64,000 nucleotides of DNA from Methylobacter sp. (GTDB taxonomy: Bacteria > Pseudomonadota > Gammaproteobacteria > Methylococcales > Methylomonadaceae): positions 1-64,000 of the forward strand of contig JAUYMY010000033.1 of the NCBI GenBank assembly GCA_030699385.1, in the 5' to 3' direction. Positions 17,030-26,416 of this stretch are shown one piece after another (position 1 is the stretch's first letter; each line of letters opens with the position of its first letter). The notes under the pieces were generated by a model, which was given only the letters and a program-made list of their open reading frames with translations, was not told the DNA's origin and did no database searches. The translations under genes and the position numbers were made by a program.

Positions 17030-17734
17030 ATGAACAAGACATTTATTTATGTGCCATTTGCCTTATTAGCCGCGACTCTTGCCGCGTGCAGTGCGCCACC
17101 ACAAAAAGATATTCCAGGTCTAACTGCGGGGATTGATGCGGCTAATGCCGGGCATTACCGTCAATCGGTTTATCATGAGGCGTTGGCCGAGAAAAAGTTG
17201 GAAGATGCTAACAGGATTCTAGGGCACTGGCAAAATGATCATTACTGGAATATTAATGAACACCAGCAAGCCATTGATGCGGCGCAGACAGCCGCACAAC
17301 ACCGTTTGGCCTCGGAGAAAGAACTGTGTCAGTGGCTGACCGAGGTGCATGGGCCTAATCATTTGGCTGATGAACCGGTCTCCGGTCAATATAGCGCGGT
17401 ATTTTTTGCGACCGGCAGCGCGATACCCTATAAAACCGATCAACATGAGCTGGCTATCTTAGGTAGTTATCTGGAAGCTCATCCTAATGTTAGCGCGGAG
17501 ATACGGGCGTATACCGATACGGTTGGCAGCGCGGGAAGCAATCAACGCTTATCGGAAAGACGGGCGGCGTCTGTCAGTGACATGTTGATCAAATATGGCG
17601 CCAAGAGGGAGCAACTGAACATTAAAACCTTAGGTGAAGCAGAGGGACCAGATAGTACGCACAATCAGAAACACCGCATCGTGGCTATGGTTACCATTCA
17701 TCCCTCCTATGTTGATTGTGCCCATTTAAATTAA
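17030..17734 (+). CDS. OmpA-family lipoprotein
   Basis: A 234-residue outer-membrane lipoprotein. The lipobox is LAAC (lipidated Cys near residue 20, in AALLAATLAACSAPP). The middle (about 30-115) is a helical DUF4398-like stretch, and the C-terminal OmpA domain (about 120-232) has IRAYTDTVGSAGSNQRLSER, the peptidoglycan-binding signature with conserved Asp and Arg. It probably links the outer membrane to the wall. A terminator-like hairpin follows at 17771. Confidence 0.85.
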   Translation: MNKTFIYVPFALLAATLAACSAPPQKDIPGLTAGIDAANAGHYRQSVYHEALAEKKLEDANRILGHWQNDHYWNINEHQQAIDAAQTAAQHRLASEKELCQWLTEVHGPNHLADEPVSGQYSAVFFATGSAIPYKTDQHELAILGSYLEAHPNVSAEIRAYTDTVGSAGSNQRLSERRAASVSDMLIKYGAKREQLNIKTLGEAEGPDSTHNQKHRIVAMVTIHPSYVDCAHLN

Positions 17735-17770
17735 TGGCAGTTGTTTTGTAAGTATTCAGCGTGTCGAATT

Positions 17771-17813
17771 GCCACAGATTTGCAGATGAAAAGATGCAGT
17801 CTGTGGCGTTTTA
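17771..17813 (+). terminator. Rho-independent terminator after the OmpA-family lipoprotein gene
   Basis: The stem GCCACAGA...TCTGTGGC (17771-17778 with 17800-17807), extended by TGCA pairing inside, is followed by GTTTTATTTTT. It lies 36 bases after the lipoprotein stop codon. Confidence 0.65.
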
Positions 17814-17905
17814 TTTTTGACGGCTGACGCGTCTCCGTTTCTCCCTAGATACATTACTTATTCCTAAAATCCGTTTAAGCAGATGCTTGTAGTGCGCTGT
17901 TGTCA

Positions 17906-17911
17906 TATAAT
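17906..17911 (+). promoter_or_regulatory. -10 box of the MxaD-like gene
   Basis: TATAAT at 17906-17911 lies 40 bases before the start codon. No good -35 is seen at the expected distance, so this rests on the exact -10 match and position. Confidence 0.4.
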
Positions 17912-17951
17912 GCGCGCTTTAGTTTTTTATGTCCCTGAAAGGTAAGTTAAT

Positions 17952-18515
17952 ATGAAGAAAATCACTTTGTTTGTTTCAGTTTTGCTGTTCTTTTTTACTG
18001 CAATAGCCAGCGCTCATGGCCCTGTGCGTCAAAAGGCTGAAGAAAAAATCACTATCAATGCGCCTGCTGAAAAAGTCTGGGCTATCATTAAGGATTTTGG
18101 CGATATGTCCTGGCATCCTTCGATTGCTAATACCACTGTGCAAGGCGGTAATGAAAAAGGCGCAACCCGTGTGTTGAGCTTAAATGACGGCAGCACCATT
18201 ACCGAAGAATTAAAAAAGCATGACGATAAAAAAATGACTTATGCTTACAAAATCACTGAAATGAGCACGGCTAAAACCATCACTCATGCCGGTGCTGAAG
18301 AAAAAGTGCCTGCGTTACCGGTTAATGACTACGCTGCCAGCATCGAATTAGCCGATAAAGGCGGTAAAACTGAAGTGATTTGGAAAGCCGGTTATTACCG
18401 CGCTTACATGAACAACAATCCACCGGAAGAAATGAACGAAACAGCCGCTAATACGGCGATTAAAGCGGTTTTGGAAACGGGTCTGTTAAACCTGAAAACG
18501 CTGGCTGAAAAGTAA
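17952..18515 (+). CDS. periplasmic SRPBCC-family protein, MxaD-like
   Basis: A 187-residue exported protein with a signal peptide (about 1-21, ending IASAHG). It has a START/SRPBCC fold with INAPAEKVWAIIKDFGDMSW near the N-terminus and a C-terminal helix ALETGLLNLKTLAEK-like. MxaD of methylotrophs belongs to this group and aids methanol dehydrogenase/cytochrome cL coupling. No methanol dehydrogenase gene is in the window, so the link to C1 oxidation is inferred. The YVTN gene follows directly, with a terminator-like hairpin just inside it. Confidence 0.75.
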   Translation: MKKITLFVSVLLFFFTAIASAHGPVRQKAEEKITINAPAEKVWAIIKDFGDMSWHPSIANTTVQGGNEKGATRVLSLNDGSTITEELKKHDDKKMTYAYKITEMSTAKTITHAGAEEKVPALPVNDYAASIELADKGGKTEVIWKAGYYRAYMNNNPPEEMNETAANTAIKAVLETGLLNLKTLAEK

Positions 18516-19574
18516 ATGTTCCAAGCGAACTATCGCCGCACCCGCTCCCGGCTGGTTTGCTGCATACGCACCCTCTTTGGTGATAAAGCTGTAGCGATGA
18601 CTATCGTTACAGCTTTTTTATCAGCCCCCGTTGTTGCCCAACCTTTTGCCTACAAGGACGTAGGCAAGGGGCGTGAGCTGGGAGCGGCAAGCTTTGCCTA
18701 TATCAGCAACCAGTTGGCTGATAGCGTTTCGGTGATTGATACCGCAAGCGGCCAAGTCGTCGACACCATTGCTGTTGCCGGAAAACCGGCCGGCGTGGCG
18801 GTGGCGCCTGATGGCAGCAAAATATATGTCAGTACGCCTGAAGCCAAAGGTTTCGCCGTCATCGATGGCGAAAAGCGCGAGGTTATCGCAACGGTGGTAG
18901 TCAATGATGGCACGCTGGGTATTGCTGTCGCTCCCGATGGCAAACGCATTTATGTGGCGGACTGGTATAAAAATAACGTGTCGGTGATTGATGCGGTCAG
19001 TTTGCAAACCATTAAAACCATAAGCGTGGGTGAATCGCCCTCGGGTTTGGTGGTCAGTCCTGATAAGCGCTGGCTGTATGTAGCCAACCGTATCAGTGAT
19101 TCAGTGTCTAAAATCGACCTGAATAGCCTCGTCGTTACCCAAACCGTAGTCGTTGGCAGCCATCCGTTTGGATTGACTATCGATGCGCGGGGCGAGCGGA
19201 TTTATGTCGCCAATGTCAGAAGCGATGATGTTACCGTTATCGAAACAGCGCGGATGAAACCGATTGCCACGGTCAAGGTCAATATGCGGCCTTACGCGGC
19301 AACGCTTGCGTTGAACGACAGCCGCTTGCTGGTGACTAATCAGGATGACAGTTCGGTTTCTGTGATTGATACCGAAACCTTAAAGGAAATTGGCCTGATT
19401 CCCGTAGGCGATAAGCCCGAAGGCATTGGCACCCATCCAGACGACCGCCATGTTTACGTGGCTAACTGGTTTGATGGCACGGTGTCGGTGTTGGATGCCA
19501 GAACCCTGCAAGTCATAAAGACCATTGAAACGGGCGAAGGCAGCCGTGCATTCGGGCAGTTTATCGGCAAATGA
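18516..19574 (+). CDS. YVTN-family beta-propeller protein
   Basis: A 352-residue protein of seven YncE-like blades (SVIDTASGQVVDTIAVAGKP, VSVIDAVSLQTIKTISVGES and so on, each about 42 residues), probably periplasmic. The ATG at 18516 follows the previous stop without a gap and gives an Arg-rich N-region followed by a hydrophobic stretch (AVAMTIVTAFLSAPVVAQP). An alternative ATG at 18597 leaves the hydrophobic part without a basic N-region. A terminator-like hairpin covers the second start. Such proteins often lie next to PQQ-dependent or MxaD-like genes. The biochemical role is unknown. Confidence 0.8.
   Translation: MFQANYRRTRSRLVCCIRTLFGDKAVAMTIVTAFLSAPVVAQPFAYKDVGKGRELGAASFAYISNQLADSVSVIDTASGQVVDTIAVAGKPAGVAVAPDGSKIYVSTPEAKGFAVIDGEKREVIATVVVNDGTLGIAVAPDGKRIYVADWYKNNVSVIDAVSLQTIKTISVGESPSGLVVSPDKRWLYVANRISDSVSKIDLNSLVVTQTVVVGSHPFGLTIDARGERIYVANVRSDDVTVIETARMKPIATVKVNMRPYAATLALNDSRLLVTNQDDSSVSVIDTETLKEIGLIPVGDKPEGIGTHPDDRHVYVANWFDGTVSVLDARTLQVIKTIETGEGSRAFGQFIGK
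18585..18619 (+). terminator. terminator-like hairpin between MxaD-like and YVTN genes
   Basis: Arms AAAGCTGTAGCGAT (18585-18598) and ATCGTTACAGCTTT (18603-18616) pair almost perfectly around GACT and are followed by more T residues. It would end transcription of the MxaD-like gene, yet it lies inside the longest YVTN reading frame. It may act as an attenuator or may argue for a later start. Confidence 0.55.
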
Positions 19575-19666
19575 TATTGCCTCCCCTCTAAAAATTCTAT
19601 TCACCAAAAGTACGAAAAATGGCTCATGCCATGCTTACTTTTCGTGGGCACTGAATCACATTAAAA

Positions 19667-21040
19667 ATGCCGTCACCCAATCAACTTATTGCCGCCCTGC
19701 CGTATTTTACCGACAGCGCTGCACTGTTTTCCGCTTATGCCGGCCAAGCTTGGGCGGTTTTTCTGGACAGCGGTTTTCCCCACAGTAATCAGGGACGGTA
19801 CGATATTATTGCGGCTGAACCAGTATGCACCCTGGTTACGCATGGCGATACCACAGAAATTACCAGCAACGGTCAGCGCCTGACATCCACTAAAAATCCG
19901 TTCGATTTAGTTAAACAGCAGCTGGCTTTATACCCCGATTTTGCGCCAACTGAGCTGCCGTTCAACGGCGGCGCCATCGGTTATTTTGCTTACGATTTGG
20001 CTCGCCGTCTGGAAACGCTGCCGGTTACCGCCGACGATGCCGAGCATATTGCCGAAATGGCGGTGGGCATTTATCAATGGGCGGTGGTCGTCGACCATCA
20101 GCAGCAAAAAAGTTATCTGATAGGGCAATGCGAACCGCAACAATGGCTGGCCTTAATCCGGCAATTTAGCCATCCGCCGGCAATGCAGTCTGAGCATGAC
20201 TTTAAGGTCGTCGGTGCAATCACGGCCAACATGGACAAAGATTTTTATATTGCCGCTTTTGACCGGATTAAACATTACCTTAAGGAAGGTGATTGTTATC
20301 AGGTTAATTTGGCGCAGCGTTTTGTCGCCGCTTGCGAAGGCGATCCGTGGGTGGCCTATCAGACCTTGCGTCAATTGAATGCCGCGCCGTTCAGCGGCTA
20401 CCTTAATTTTCCCGAAGTGCAGATATTAAGCTCATCTCCGGAGCGCTTTTTAAAGCTGACCGGCGGCGTGGTCGAGACCAAGCCGATCAAGGGCACACGG
20501 CCGAGAAAAGCCGATTATGCGGAAGATCAGCAACAGATAAAAAATCTGGAAATCAGCCCAAAAGACCGGGCGGAAAACTTGATGATCGTCGATTTGCTGC
20601 GTAACGACATCAGTAAAACCTGTAAGAACGGCTCGGTTAAAGTGCCGGTGCTGTTCGATGTGGAAAGTTACACCACCGTACACCATCTGGTCAGCACCGT
20701 AACCGGCATTTTGGCCGATGATAAACACGCGTTGGATTTGTTAAAAAGCTGCTTTCCGGGCGGCTCCATCACCGGCGCGCCCAAAGTCAGGGCAATGGAA
20801 ATTATCGAAGAGCTGGAGCCGAACCGGCGCGGCGTTTATTGCGGCGCCATCGGCTACATCGGTTTTAACGGCAACATGGACACCAATATTGCGATCAGGA
20901 CGCTGGTGCATTCCAAAAACACCATCCGTTTCTGGGCCGGCGGCGGCATCGTCAATGATTCTGTTGCTGAAGAAGAATATCAGGAGAGTTTTGACAAAGC
21001 GGCGGCCATGCTCGATTTATTGCGGCAGTTTAGCGGTTGA
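19667..21040 (+). CDS. pabB: aminodeoxychorismate synthase component I
   Basis: A 457-residue chorismate-binding enzyme that makes aminodeoxychorismate, the precursor of 4-aminobenzoate. An N-terminal anthranilate-synthase-I-like domain (about 10-150) precedes the catalytic domain (about 190-455). Signature segments are SSSPERFLKL, VETKPIKGTRPRKADYAEDQ (the KxTRPR region of PabB) and FPGGSITGAPKVRAMEIIEE. Lengths fit PabB rather than TrpE. No pabA or pabC is adjacent. The next gene is an MfnE-like kinase; in methylotrophs 4-aminobenzoate also feeds tetrahydromethanopterin. Confidence 0.9.
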   Translation: MPSPNQLIAALPYFTDSAALFSAYAGQAWAVFLDSGFPHSNQGRYDIIAAEPVCTLVTHGDTTEITSNGQRLTSTKNPFDLVKQQLALYPDFAPTELPFNGGAIGYFAYDLARRLETLPVTADDAEHIAEMAVGIYQWAVVVDHQQQKSYLIGQCEPQQWLALIRQFSHPPAMQSEHDFKVVGAITANMDKDFYIAAFDRIKHYLKEGDCYQVNLAQRFVAACEGDPWVAYQTLRQLNAAPFSGYLNFPEVQILSSSPERFLKLTGGVVETKPIKGTRPRKADYAEDQQQIKNLEISPKDRAENLMIVDLLRNDISKTCKNGSVKVPVLFDVESYTTVHHLVSTVTGILADDKHALDLLKSCFPGGSITGAPKVRAMEIIEELEPNRRGVYCGAIGYIGFNGNMDTNIAIRTLVHSKNTIRFWAGGGIVNDSVAEEEYQESFDKAAAMLDLLRQFSG

Positions 21041-21076
21041 GTGCTGAGTATTTCATTATCCTGGAAAAACCGTTTT

Positions 21077-21195
21077 GTCCATGAAAAACACAAAAAGCAC
21101 GAAAATTTGCAATGAGATACCGAACTGTAAATTCTCACCCAAAGGATAAATGGCTAAATCAATGATTTGTTCGTGTTTTTCGTGCTTTTCGTGGA
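21077..21195. repeat. CACGAA-type inverted repeat between pabB and the kinase gene
   Basis: TCCATGAAAAACACAAAAAG (21079-21098) and its near-complement ending CGTGGACA (21170-21196) face each other about 70 bp apart. The sequence belongs to the same family as the copies at 13728 and 28178. Confidence 0.55.
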
Positions 21196-21207
21196 CAATT
21201 TAATCAA

Positions 21208-21807
21208 ATGATCATTATCAAACTAGGCGGCAGCCTGTCGCGTTCTGATGCTCTGGTCGACTGTCTAAACGCAGTGGAAAAAAATTATCAGGGCAGGGCG
21301 GTGGTGATTGTGCCGGGCGGCGGCGCTTTTGCCGATCAGGTCAGGTTAGCGCAACAGCACTGGCAATTCGATGATCACACTGCGCACCGGATGGCGCTGT
21401 TGGCCATGCAGCAAACGGCGTTGATGTTGAAAGGGCTTAAAGCTGATTGGGTTATCGCCCAGAATGTCGAGGCCATTCACGCTCAGCTAAACCGGCACAA
21501 CATCGTGATCTGGTCGCCGGATAGTGCCGAGCTTGATAGCGCCGGCATAGCGGCTAGTTGGGATATAAGTTCAGACAGCCTCGCGGCATGGCTGGCCCGC
21601 GCCCTTTCGGCAAATGAATTGATTTTGGTCAAGTCTGCCGTCATTGATGATAGCCTTAGCCTGCATCAACTCGCCGAACAACAGATAGTCGACAAGGCTT
21701 TTTGCGGATTTGCCGAAAAAACCGCTTTTACCACGCAAGTTATTAATGCACAAAACTTTGTACTGAACACTACACGGCCGATAAAGGGCAACGAAAATGG
21801 TAAATAG
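21208..21807 (+). CDS. amino-acid-kinase-fold protein, MfnE-like
   Basis: A 199-residue protein of the amino acid kinase (aspartokinase/UMP kinase) fold. The phosphate-binding start MIIIKLGGSLSRSDAL and the glycine loop VVIVPGGGAFADQVR are clear. It lacks the allosteric domains of aspartokinase and is shorter than UMP kinase. Kinases of this type occur with tetrahydromethanopterin/methanofuran genes in methylotrophs, and MfnE phosphorylates the aminomethylfuran precursor in archaea. That role is inferred here, supported by pabB upstream. It overlaps the transporter gene by 11 bp. Confidence 0.75.
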   Translation: MIIIKLGGSLSRSDALVDCLNAVEKNYQGRAVVIVPGGGAFADQVRLAQQHWQFDDHTAHRMALLAMQQTALMLKGLKADWVIAQNVEAIHAQLNRHNIVIWSPDSAELDSAGIAASWDISSDSLAAWLARALSANELILVKSAVIDDSLSLHQLAEQQIVDKAFCGFAEKTAFTTQVINAQNFVLNTTRPIKGNENGK

Positions 21808-22783
21808 TTGGCAAAAAAAGTGCGTTAAATTAACCGAATGGTTCCCTTTGTGGATTGTTCTGGGCTGTGTGTGGGCCTGGTTGCAGCCGGGCGCATGGCT
21901 TTGGTTTCAGCCTTATATTACTATCGGTTTGGGCGTGATTATGTTGGGCATGGGGCTGACTTTGCGCTTGGCCGATTTTTCGGCGGTGCTGCGGATGCCT
22001 AAAATAATCGCCATCGGTGTGTTGGCGCAGTTTGTCATCATGCCGTTGGCGGCCTGTTTTTGGGCTAAAGTTTTGGATTTGGACAGCAGTTTGGCGATAG
22101 GCTTGATTCTGGTGGGTTCTTGTCCTGGCGGCACCGCTTCAAACGTCATTTGTTATTTGGCGCGCGCCAATGTCGCCTTGAGCGTGTTGTTGACACTGTG
22201 TTCCACGCTGGCCGCCGTGGTGATGACGCCTTTGCTGACACAATGGCTGGCGGGCACTTATTTGCCGGTTGATGGCTGGGGCTTGTTTGCGTCAATGGTC
22301 AAAGTGGTGTTGATTCCGTTAATCGCGGGTTTGTTCATCAACACCGCACTGGATCGGGTGCAACAGCATAAACGCCATGTCGTCCGCGCCACCATCCATG
22401 CGCTCGGACCTATCGTCAGCGTCGCCGTGATTGTCTTGGTGGTGAGCAGCATTATGGCCGGCAACAAAGCCGCGATTGAACTGGCCGGGCCAGCGTTATT
22501 CGGCTCGGTTTTTTTGCTGCATGCCACCGGGTTTACCTTCGGTTATCTGGCTATGAAAGGGCTGGGTTACGGCAAGGCGGAATGCCGCACGGTTTCGATA
22601 GAGGTCGGTATGCAAAACAGCGGATTAGGCGCATCATTGGCTAAAGCACATTTTGCCGAAATGGCGATGGCGCCGGTTCCGGCAGCGATTTCGGCGGTGT
22701 TTCATTGCTTGATCGGTAGTGCGTTGGCTGGGCTTTGGGGAAGAACAAGTAAGAATATCGCCACGAAGAACACGAAGAATTAA
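21797..22783 (+). CDS. bile acid:sodium symporter (BASS) family transporter
   Basis: A 328-residue inner-membrane protein with about ten hydrophobic segments. The diagnostic GSCPGGTASNVICYLARANV (broken helix with the Na+-site residues) lies near residue 105-125, and VEVGMQNSGLGASLAKAHF-like sequence marks the second broken helix. Substrates in this family are organic anions such as 2-keto acids; I cannot say which. It overlaps the MfnE-like kinase gene by 11 bp and so belongs to that operon. Confidence 0.88.
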   Translation: MVNSWQKKCVKLTEWFPLWIVLGCVWAWLQPGAWLWFQPYITIGLGVIMLGMGLTLRLADFSAVLRMPKIIAIGVLAQFVIMPLAACFWAKVLDLDSSLAIGLILVGSCPGGTASNVICYLARANVALSVLLTLCSTLAAVVMTPLLTQWLAGTYLPVDGWGLFASMVKVVLIPLIAGLFINTALDRVQQHKRHVVRATIHALGPIVSVAVIVLVVSSIMAGNKAAIELAGPALFGSVFLLHATGFTFGYLAMKGLGYGKAECRTVSIEVGMQNSGLGASLAKAHFAEMAMAPVPAAISAVFHCLIGSALAGLWGRTSKNIATKNTKN

Positions 22784-22820
22784 ACTCCTATATCATCAGT
22801 AGGTAATCAGAAGTTTCACC

Positions 22821-24773
22821 ATGACTAACGAACTTAATCCACGGGTTTTATTGCTGCTGTTAAGTGCCGTGGGCCTGATTACCTTGCCGCATATCGGCCA
22901 TATTCCGTGGCCGTTATCGTTGCTGTTCTTCGCTTCATTAAGCTGGCGCTGGGTTGGGGTTTGGCAGCCGCGCGTATTGCCAAATGCCAAGGTCATTTTT
23001 GTGCTGACTCTCGGCGGCATCGGTTTATTGTTCAGTCTGCACACCGGAGTTTGGGGGCGGGATGCCGGGACGGCGATTTTTGTCACGGCTTTGGGGCTTA
23101 AACTGCTGGAAATACACAAGAAACGCGAGGTGTATCTGGTCGGCTATTTGGTGTTTGTCGTCGCCGCTTCGCAGTTTCTTTATCAGCAAACGATGGCGAT
23201 GGCGGCTTACAGTTTGCTGGTGTGCTGCGTGTTGCTGGCGACATTGGTGGCAATTAATAGCGAGCAGCCGCAAAACAAAACGGCGCTACGCACGGCCGCG
23301 CTGATTATGTTGCAGGCGCTACCGATGGCGGCGATTATTTTTGTGTTGTTTCCCAGGATGCAGGCGCCGGCCTGGATGCTGCCGATGAGCGATAAGAATA
23401 AGGCGCTATCCGGCTTGAGCGATACGCTAGAACCGGGGAGTATCAGTCAGCTGGCCTTGTCGCCGGAATTGGCGTTTAGGGTCAAGTTTAACGGCCAGCC
23501 GCCGCCGAAAAATCAGCTGTACTGGCGCGGCCCGGTTTTTTCTTATACCGACGGCACGGTCTGGTCGATGGCGAAAAATAATGCGGCAATGGCTAATCAA
23601 AATCAGCCGAGTTTTTCCGGCACGGCTTATCAATATTCGCTGTTGCAGGAACCGCAGCGCCATCAGTGGGTGTATGCGCTGGATATGGTCGCCCGCTTTG
23701 ATGCCTCGTTGCAACGTCAGCGCGATTTTCAGCTGACCAGCCGGACGAAAGCGGGCGAAGCGGCGGAATATGCGCTGGTGTCCTATCCGCAATACAATAC
23801 CGGCGATATTACTCCTGCGGAAGCCCTTGAAAACCGCCAGCTGCCGGGCACGCCTTCCCGGCGCATCATTGAACTGGTTAAGCAGTTGCAGGGTTTTGAC
23901 GGCAAGCCGGAGTTGTTCATTCAGCAATTGCTCGGCCACTTTCGCCAGCAGCCGTTCAGTTACAGCTTGCAGCCGCCGTTAATGGGCAATAATCCAATCG
24001 AGACTTTTTTGTTTGAAGCCCGGAGCGGTTTTTGCAGCCATTATGCGACGGCATTTGTCTATCTGATGCGGGTGGCTGATATTCCGGCGCGGGTGGTGAG
24101 CGGTTATCAGGGCGGCGAACTCAATGCGGTCGGCCAGTTTCTGGAGATTAGGCAGGCTAATGCCCACGCTTGGGCGGAAGTGTGGCTGCAAGGCCGGGGT
24201 TGGGTCAGGGTTGATCCGACCGCCGCGATTGCGCCGGAGCGGATTGAGCAGGATATTAATCTGCAACAGCAGATTGAGACCGGCGGCACCCGTTTGATCG
24301 TCATTGATGGCGATTGGCAGGGGCGGATGCTGGGCTTAAATCAGCTTAGACAATTTTGGAATAATGTCGATTATCAGTGGCAGCGCCGTATTGTCAATTT
24401 TGGCAGCGACCATCAGACCTTGCTGTTATCGGCCCTCGGTATTGGCAGCCTGCTTGAGCGCGTGTTGTGGATGCTGGCGGCGATCGGGGTGGTGACGCTG
24501 TTATTAGCGGTCTGGCTATTAAGAATCCGTTATCAAGCGGAAGATCCGGCGCTTATCTTGTATCGGCAGTTTTGCCAAGAAATGGCCAAAGCCGGTGTGC
24601 CCATTAAATTGGGCGAAGGCGCCCATGATTTTGCTGCTAGGATTCATGCGCAAAAACCGGAATTTGCCGAGCGCGTTGATGAGATTACCCGGCTTTTCAT
24701 TAGCTTGCGCTACCAGCGTTCGCCTGCCAAGGATGATTTAATCTTGCTGAAAAAACACGTTAAGGCGTTCTGA
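22821..24773 (+). CDS. DUF3488 and transglutaminase-like membrane protein (TgpA family)
   Basis: A 650-residue inner-membrane protein. Five to six N-terminal membrane helices (about 10-175; DUF3488), a periplasmic transglutaminase-core domain (about 340-480), another membrane helix (about 548-570) and a cytoplasmic DUF4129-like tail. The catalytic triad can be seen: C405 in SGFCSHYATAF, H449 in NAHAWAEVW and Asp in VRVDPTAA. TgpA of Pseudomonas is essential and linked to the cell envelope; its substrate is unknown. It is followed by the NlpE-like gene after a short gap. Confidence 0.9.
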   Translation: MTNELNPRVLLLLLSAVGLITLPHIGHIPWPLSLLFFASLSWRWVGVWQPRVLPNAKVIFVLTLGGIGLLFSLHTGVWGRDAGTAIFVTALGLKLLEIHKKREVYLVGYLVFVVAASQFLYQQTMAMAAYSLLVCCVLLATLVAINSEQPQNKTALRTAALIMLQALPMAAIIFVLFPRMQAPAWMLPMSDKNKALSGLSDTLEPGSISQLALSPELAFRVKFNGQPPPKNQLYWRGPVFSYTDGTVWSMAKNNAAMANQNQPSFSGTAYQYSLLQEPQRHQWVYALDMVARFDASLQRQRDFQLTSRTKAGEAAEYALVSYPQYNTGDITPAEALENRQLPGTPSRRIIELVKQLQGFDGKPELFIQQLLGHFRQQPFSYSLQPPLMGNNPIETFLFEARSGFCSHYATAFVYLMRVADIPARVVSGYQGGELNAVGQFLEIRQANAHAWAEVWLQGRGWVRVDPTAAIAPERIEQDINLQQQIETGGTRLIVIDGDWQGRMLGLNQLRQFWNNVDYQWQRRIVNFGSDHQTLLLSALGIGSLLERVLWMLAAIGVVTLLLAVWLLRIRYQAEDPALILYRQFCQEMAKAGVPIKLGEGAHDFAARIHAQKPEFAERVDEITRLFISLRYQRSPAKDDLILLKKHVKAF

Positions 24774-24840
24774 TATTTATTCTGGTGTTGCGGTGATAAA
24801 ATGGCCGCTGATTTGAACTTCACTAATGGTCGAGAGAAAT

Positions 24841-25320
24841 ATGCGCACACTTCAACAACAAATTAAACACATACTGACTTATTCACTTTTTATCGCAGCG
24901 TTTTCAGCGCCGGTTTTTGCCGAAGATGCCGCAGAGACCAGTCATAAGGATATGCACCATGCTCAAAAAAGCCTTGATTGGCCGGGCATTTACCGCGCTT
25001 TTTTGCCCTGTGCTGATTGCAAAGGCGTTAAGGCGACGCTCGCACTAAATAAAAATAGCAGTTATCTGTTGATTACCCAATACGTTGGCAAATCGGAACG
25101 GGAAATTGTCGAAAAAGGCAAGTTTACCTGGGGTGATAAGGAAAATGTGATTGTGTTGACGCCGCGTAATGGCACCACTACGCAGCAATATTTTGTCGGC
25201 GAAGATATGCTGATTCAGCTTGATAATGCAGGCAATCGCATCACCGGCAATCTTGCCGATCGCTACACTTTTCGTCGCAGCGATATGACGCAATCGTCAC
25301 CGTCACATGCAGCGCATTGA
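24841..25320 (+). CDS. NlpE N-terminal-domain-like periplasmic protein
   Basis: A 159-residue exported protein when started at ATG 24841 (GAGAG just upstream); an ATG at 24826 would add five residues. The signal peptide ends near FAEDAAE. The mature part matches the NlpE N-terminal barrel: [20 protein letters not shown] with a CxxC pair, then [17 protein letters not shown]-like strands. NlpE senses copper and envelope stress in enterobacteria, but there it is a lipoprotein and this one has no lipobox. A metal-related role is inferred. Confidence 0.75.
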   Translation: MRTLQQQIKHILTYSLFIAAFSAPVFAEDAAETSHKDMHHAQKSLDWPGIYRAFLPCADCKGVKATLALNKNSSYLLITQYVGKSEREIVEKGKFTWGDKENVIVLTPRNGTTTQQYFVGEDMLIQLDNAGNRITGNLADRYTFRRSDMTQSSPSHAAH

Positions 25321-25348
25321 GCATAAATTTCATATTAGGACAAAACAA

Positions 25349-26380
25349 ATGATACGTGTGGGTATTGTCGGCGGAACTGGTTATACCGGGGTTGAATTGC
25401 TGCGGATTTTGGCGTTGCATTCGGCGGTTGAGGTCGCGGTGGTCACCTCACGTTCGGATGCCGGGTTGCGGGTGGATGCGCTTTATCCGAGTTTGCGCGG
25501 TTACATCAACGCGGTATTTACTGTGCCTGAGGTTGAAACCTTGGCGGAATGTGATGTGGTATTTTTTGCGACGCCAAACGGTACGGCCATGCTGATGGCA
25601 GGGGCTTTATTGGCGCGCGGCGTCAAGGTGGTTGATCTGTCCGCCGATTTCCGGTTGAAAGATGCGGCCGAATGGAGCAAGTGGTACGGCATGGAACACG
25701 CCTGCCCGGATTTAATTGCCGAGGCTGTTTACGGTTTGCCGGAATTGAACCGTGCGGCGATTCAGCAAAGTAACTTAATCGCCTGCCCCGGATGCTATCC
25801 GACAGCGGTGCAGTTGGGCTTTTTGCCGTTGCTGGAAAACAAGTTGATTGATGTTCAACATTTGATTGCCGATGTGAAATCGGGTGTTAGTGGGGCCGGG
25901 CGCAAGGCCGAATTGGCGACGTTAATGAGTGAAACCGGCGAGAGCTTTAAGGCTTATGCGGTGTCTGGTCATCGGCATTTGCCGGAAATTCGTCAAGGAC
26001 TTGAGCGAGTGGCAGGCACAGCGGTTGGCTTGACTTTTGTGCCGCATTTGACGCCTATGATTCGCGGTATACACGCGACTTTATATGGCCGGGCAGAAGG
26101 CCAGTTGGATGCTGTGCAGGCTTTGTATGAGCAAAGATACGCGGATGAGACTTTTGTCGATGTATTGCCGCAAGGTTCGCACCCCGATACGCGCAATGTT
26201 CGCGGCAGCAATAATTGCCAGATTTCGATTCATCAGCCGCAGGGCGGCGACACGGTTGTGGTGTTGTCGGTGATTGATAATCTGGTTAAAGGCGCGGCAG
26301 GGCAAGCGGTGCAGAATATGAACCTGATGTTTGGCTTACAGGAAGATGCGGGCTTAAAGTGCGTTGCTCTGTATCCGTAA
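25349..26380 (+). CDS. argC: N-acetyl-gamma-glutamyl-phosphate reductase
   Basis: A 343-residue enzyme of arginine synthesis that reduces N-acetylglutamyl phosphate to the semialdehyde with NADPH. The dinucleotide-binding start is [19 protein letters not shown] and the active-site cysteine is C149 in ACPGCYPTA; the second motif [11 protein letters not shown] is present. ATG 25349 is preferred over 25307 because the Rossmann strand begins there and AGGA lies about 9 nt upstream. Confidence 0.95.
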   Translation: MIRVGIVGGTGYTGVELLRILALHSAVEVAVVTSRSDAGLRVDALYPSLRGYINAVFTVPEVETLAECDVVFFATPNGTAMLMAGALLARGVKVVDLSADFRLKDAAEWSKWYGMEHACPDLIAEAVYGLPELNRAAIQQSNLIACPGCYPTAVQLGFLPLLENKLIDVQHLIADVKSGVSGAGRKAELATLMSETGESFKAYAVSGHRHLPEIRQGLERVAGTAVGLTFVPHLTPMIRGIHATLYGRAEGQLDAVQALYEQRYADETFVDVLPQGSHPDTRNVRGSNNCQISIHQPQGGDTVVVLSVIDNLVKGAAGQAVQNMNLMFGLQEDAGLKCVALYP

Positions 26381-26397
26381 CGCTTTTAGAGTGGGTT

Positions 26398-26416
26398 GTG
26401 GGCGTCGCTCCCACAG
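26398..26416. repeat. short palindrome GTGGG...CCCAC
   Basis: A 19-bp hairpin just after argC whose right arm (GCGTCGCTCCCAC, 26402-26414) is identical to part of the 52-bp palindrome at 57371-57422. It lies between convergent argC and the DUF2288 gene and may end transcription from both sides. Confidence 0.5.

Noticed and set aside
23427-23939. 170-codon minus-strand ORF inside the TgpA-like gene
   Set aside because: Long Arg/Leu/Ile-rich antisense shadow of a gene with an intact transglutaminase triad.
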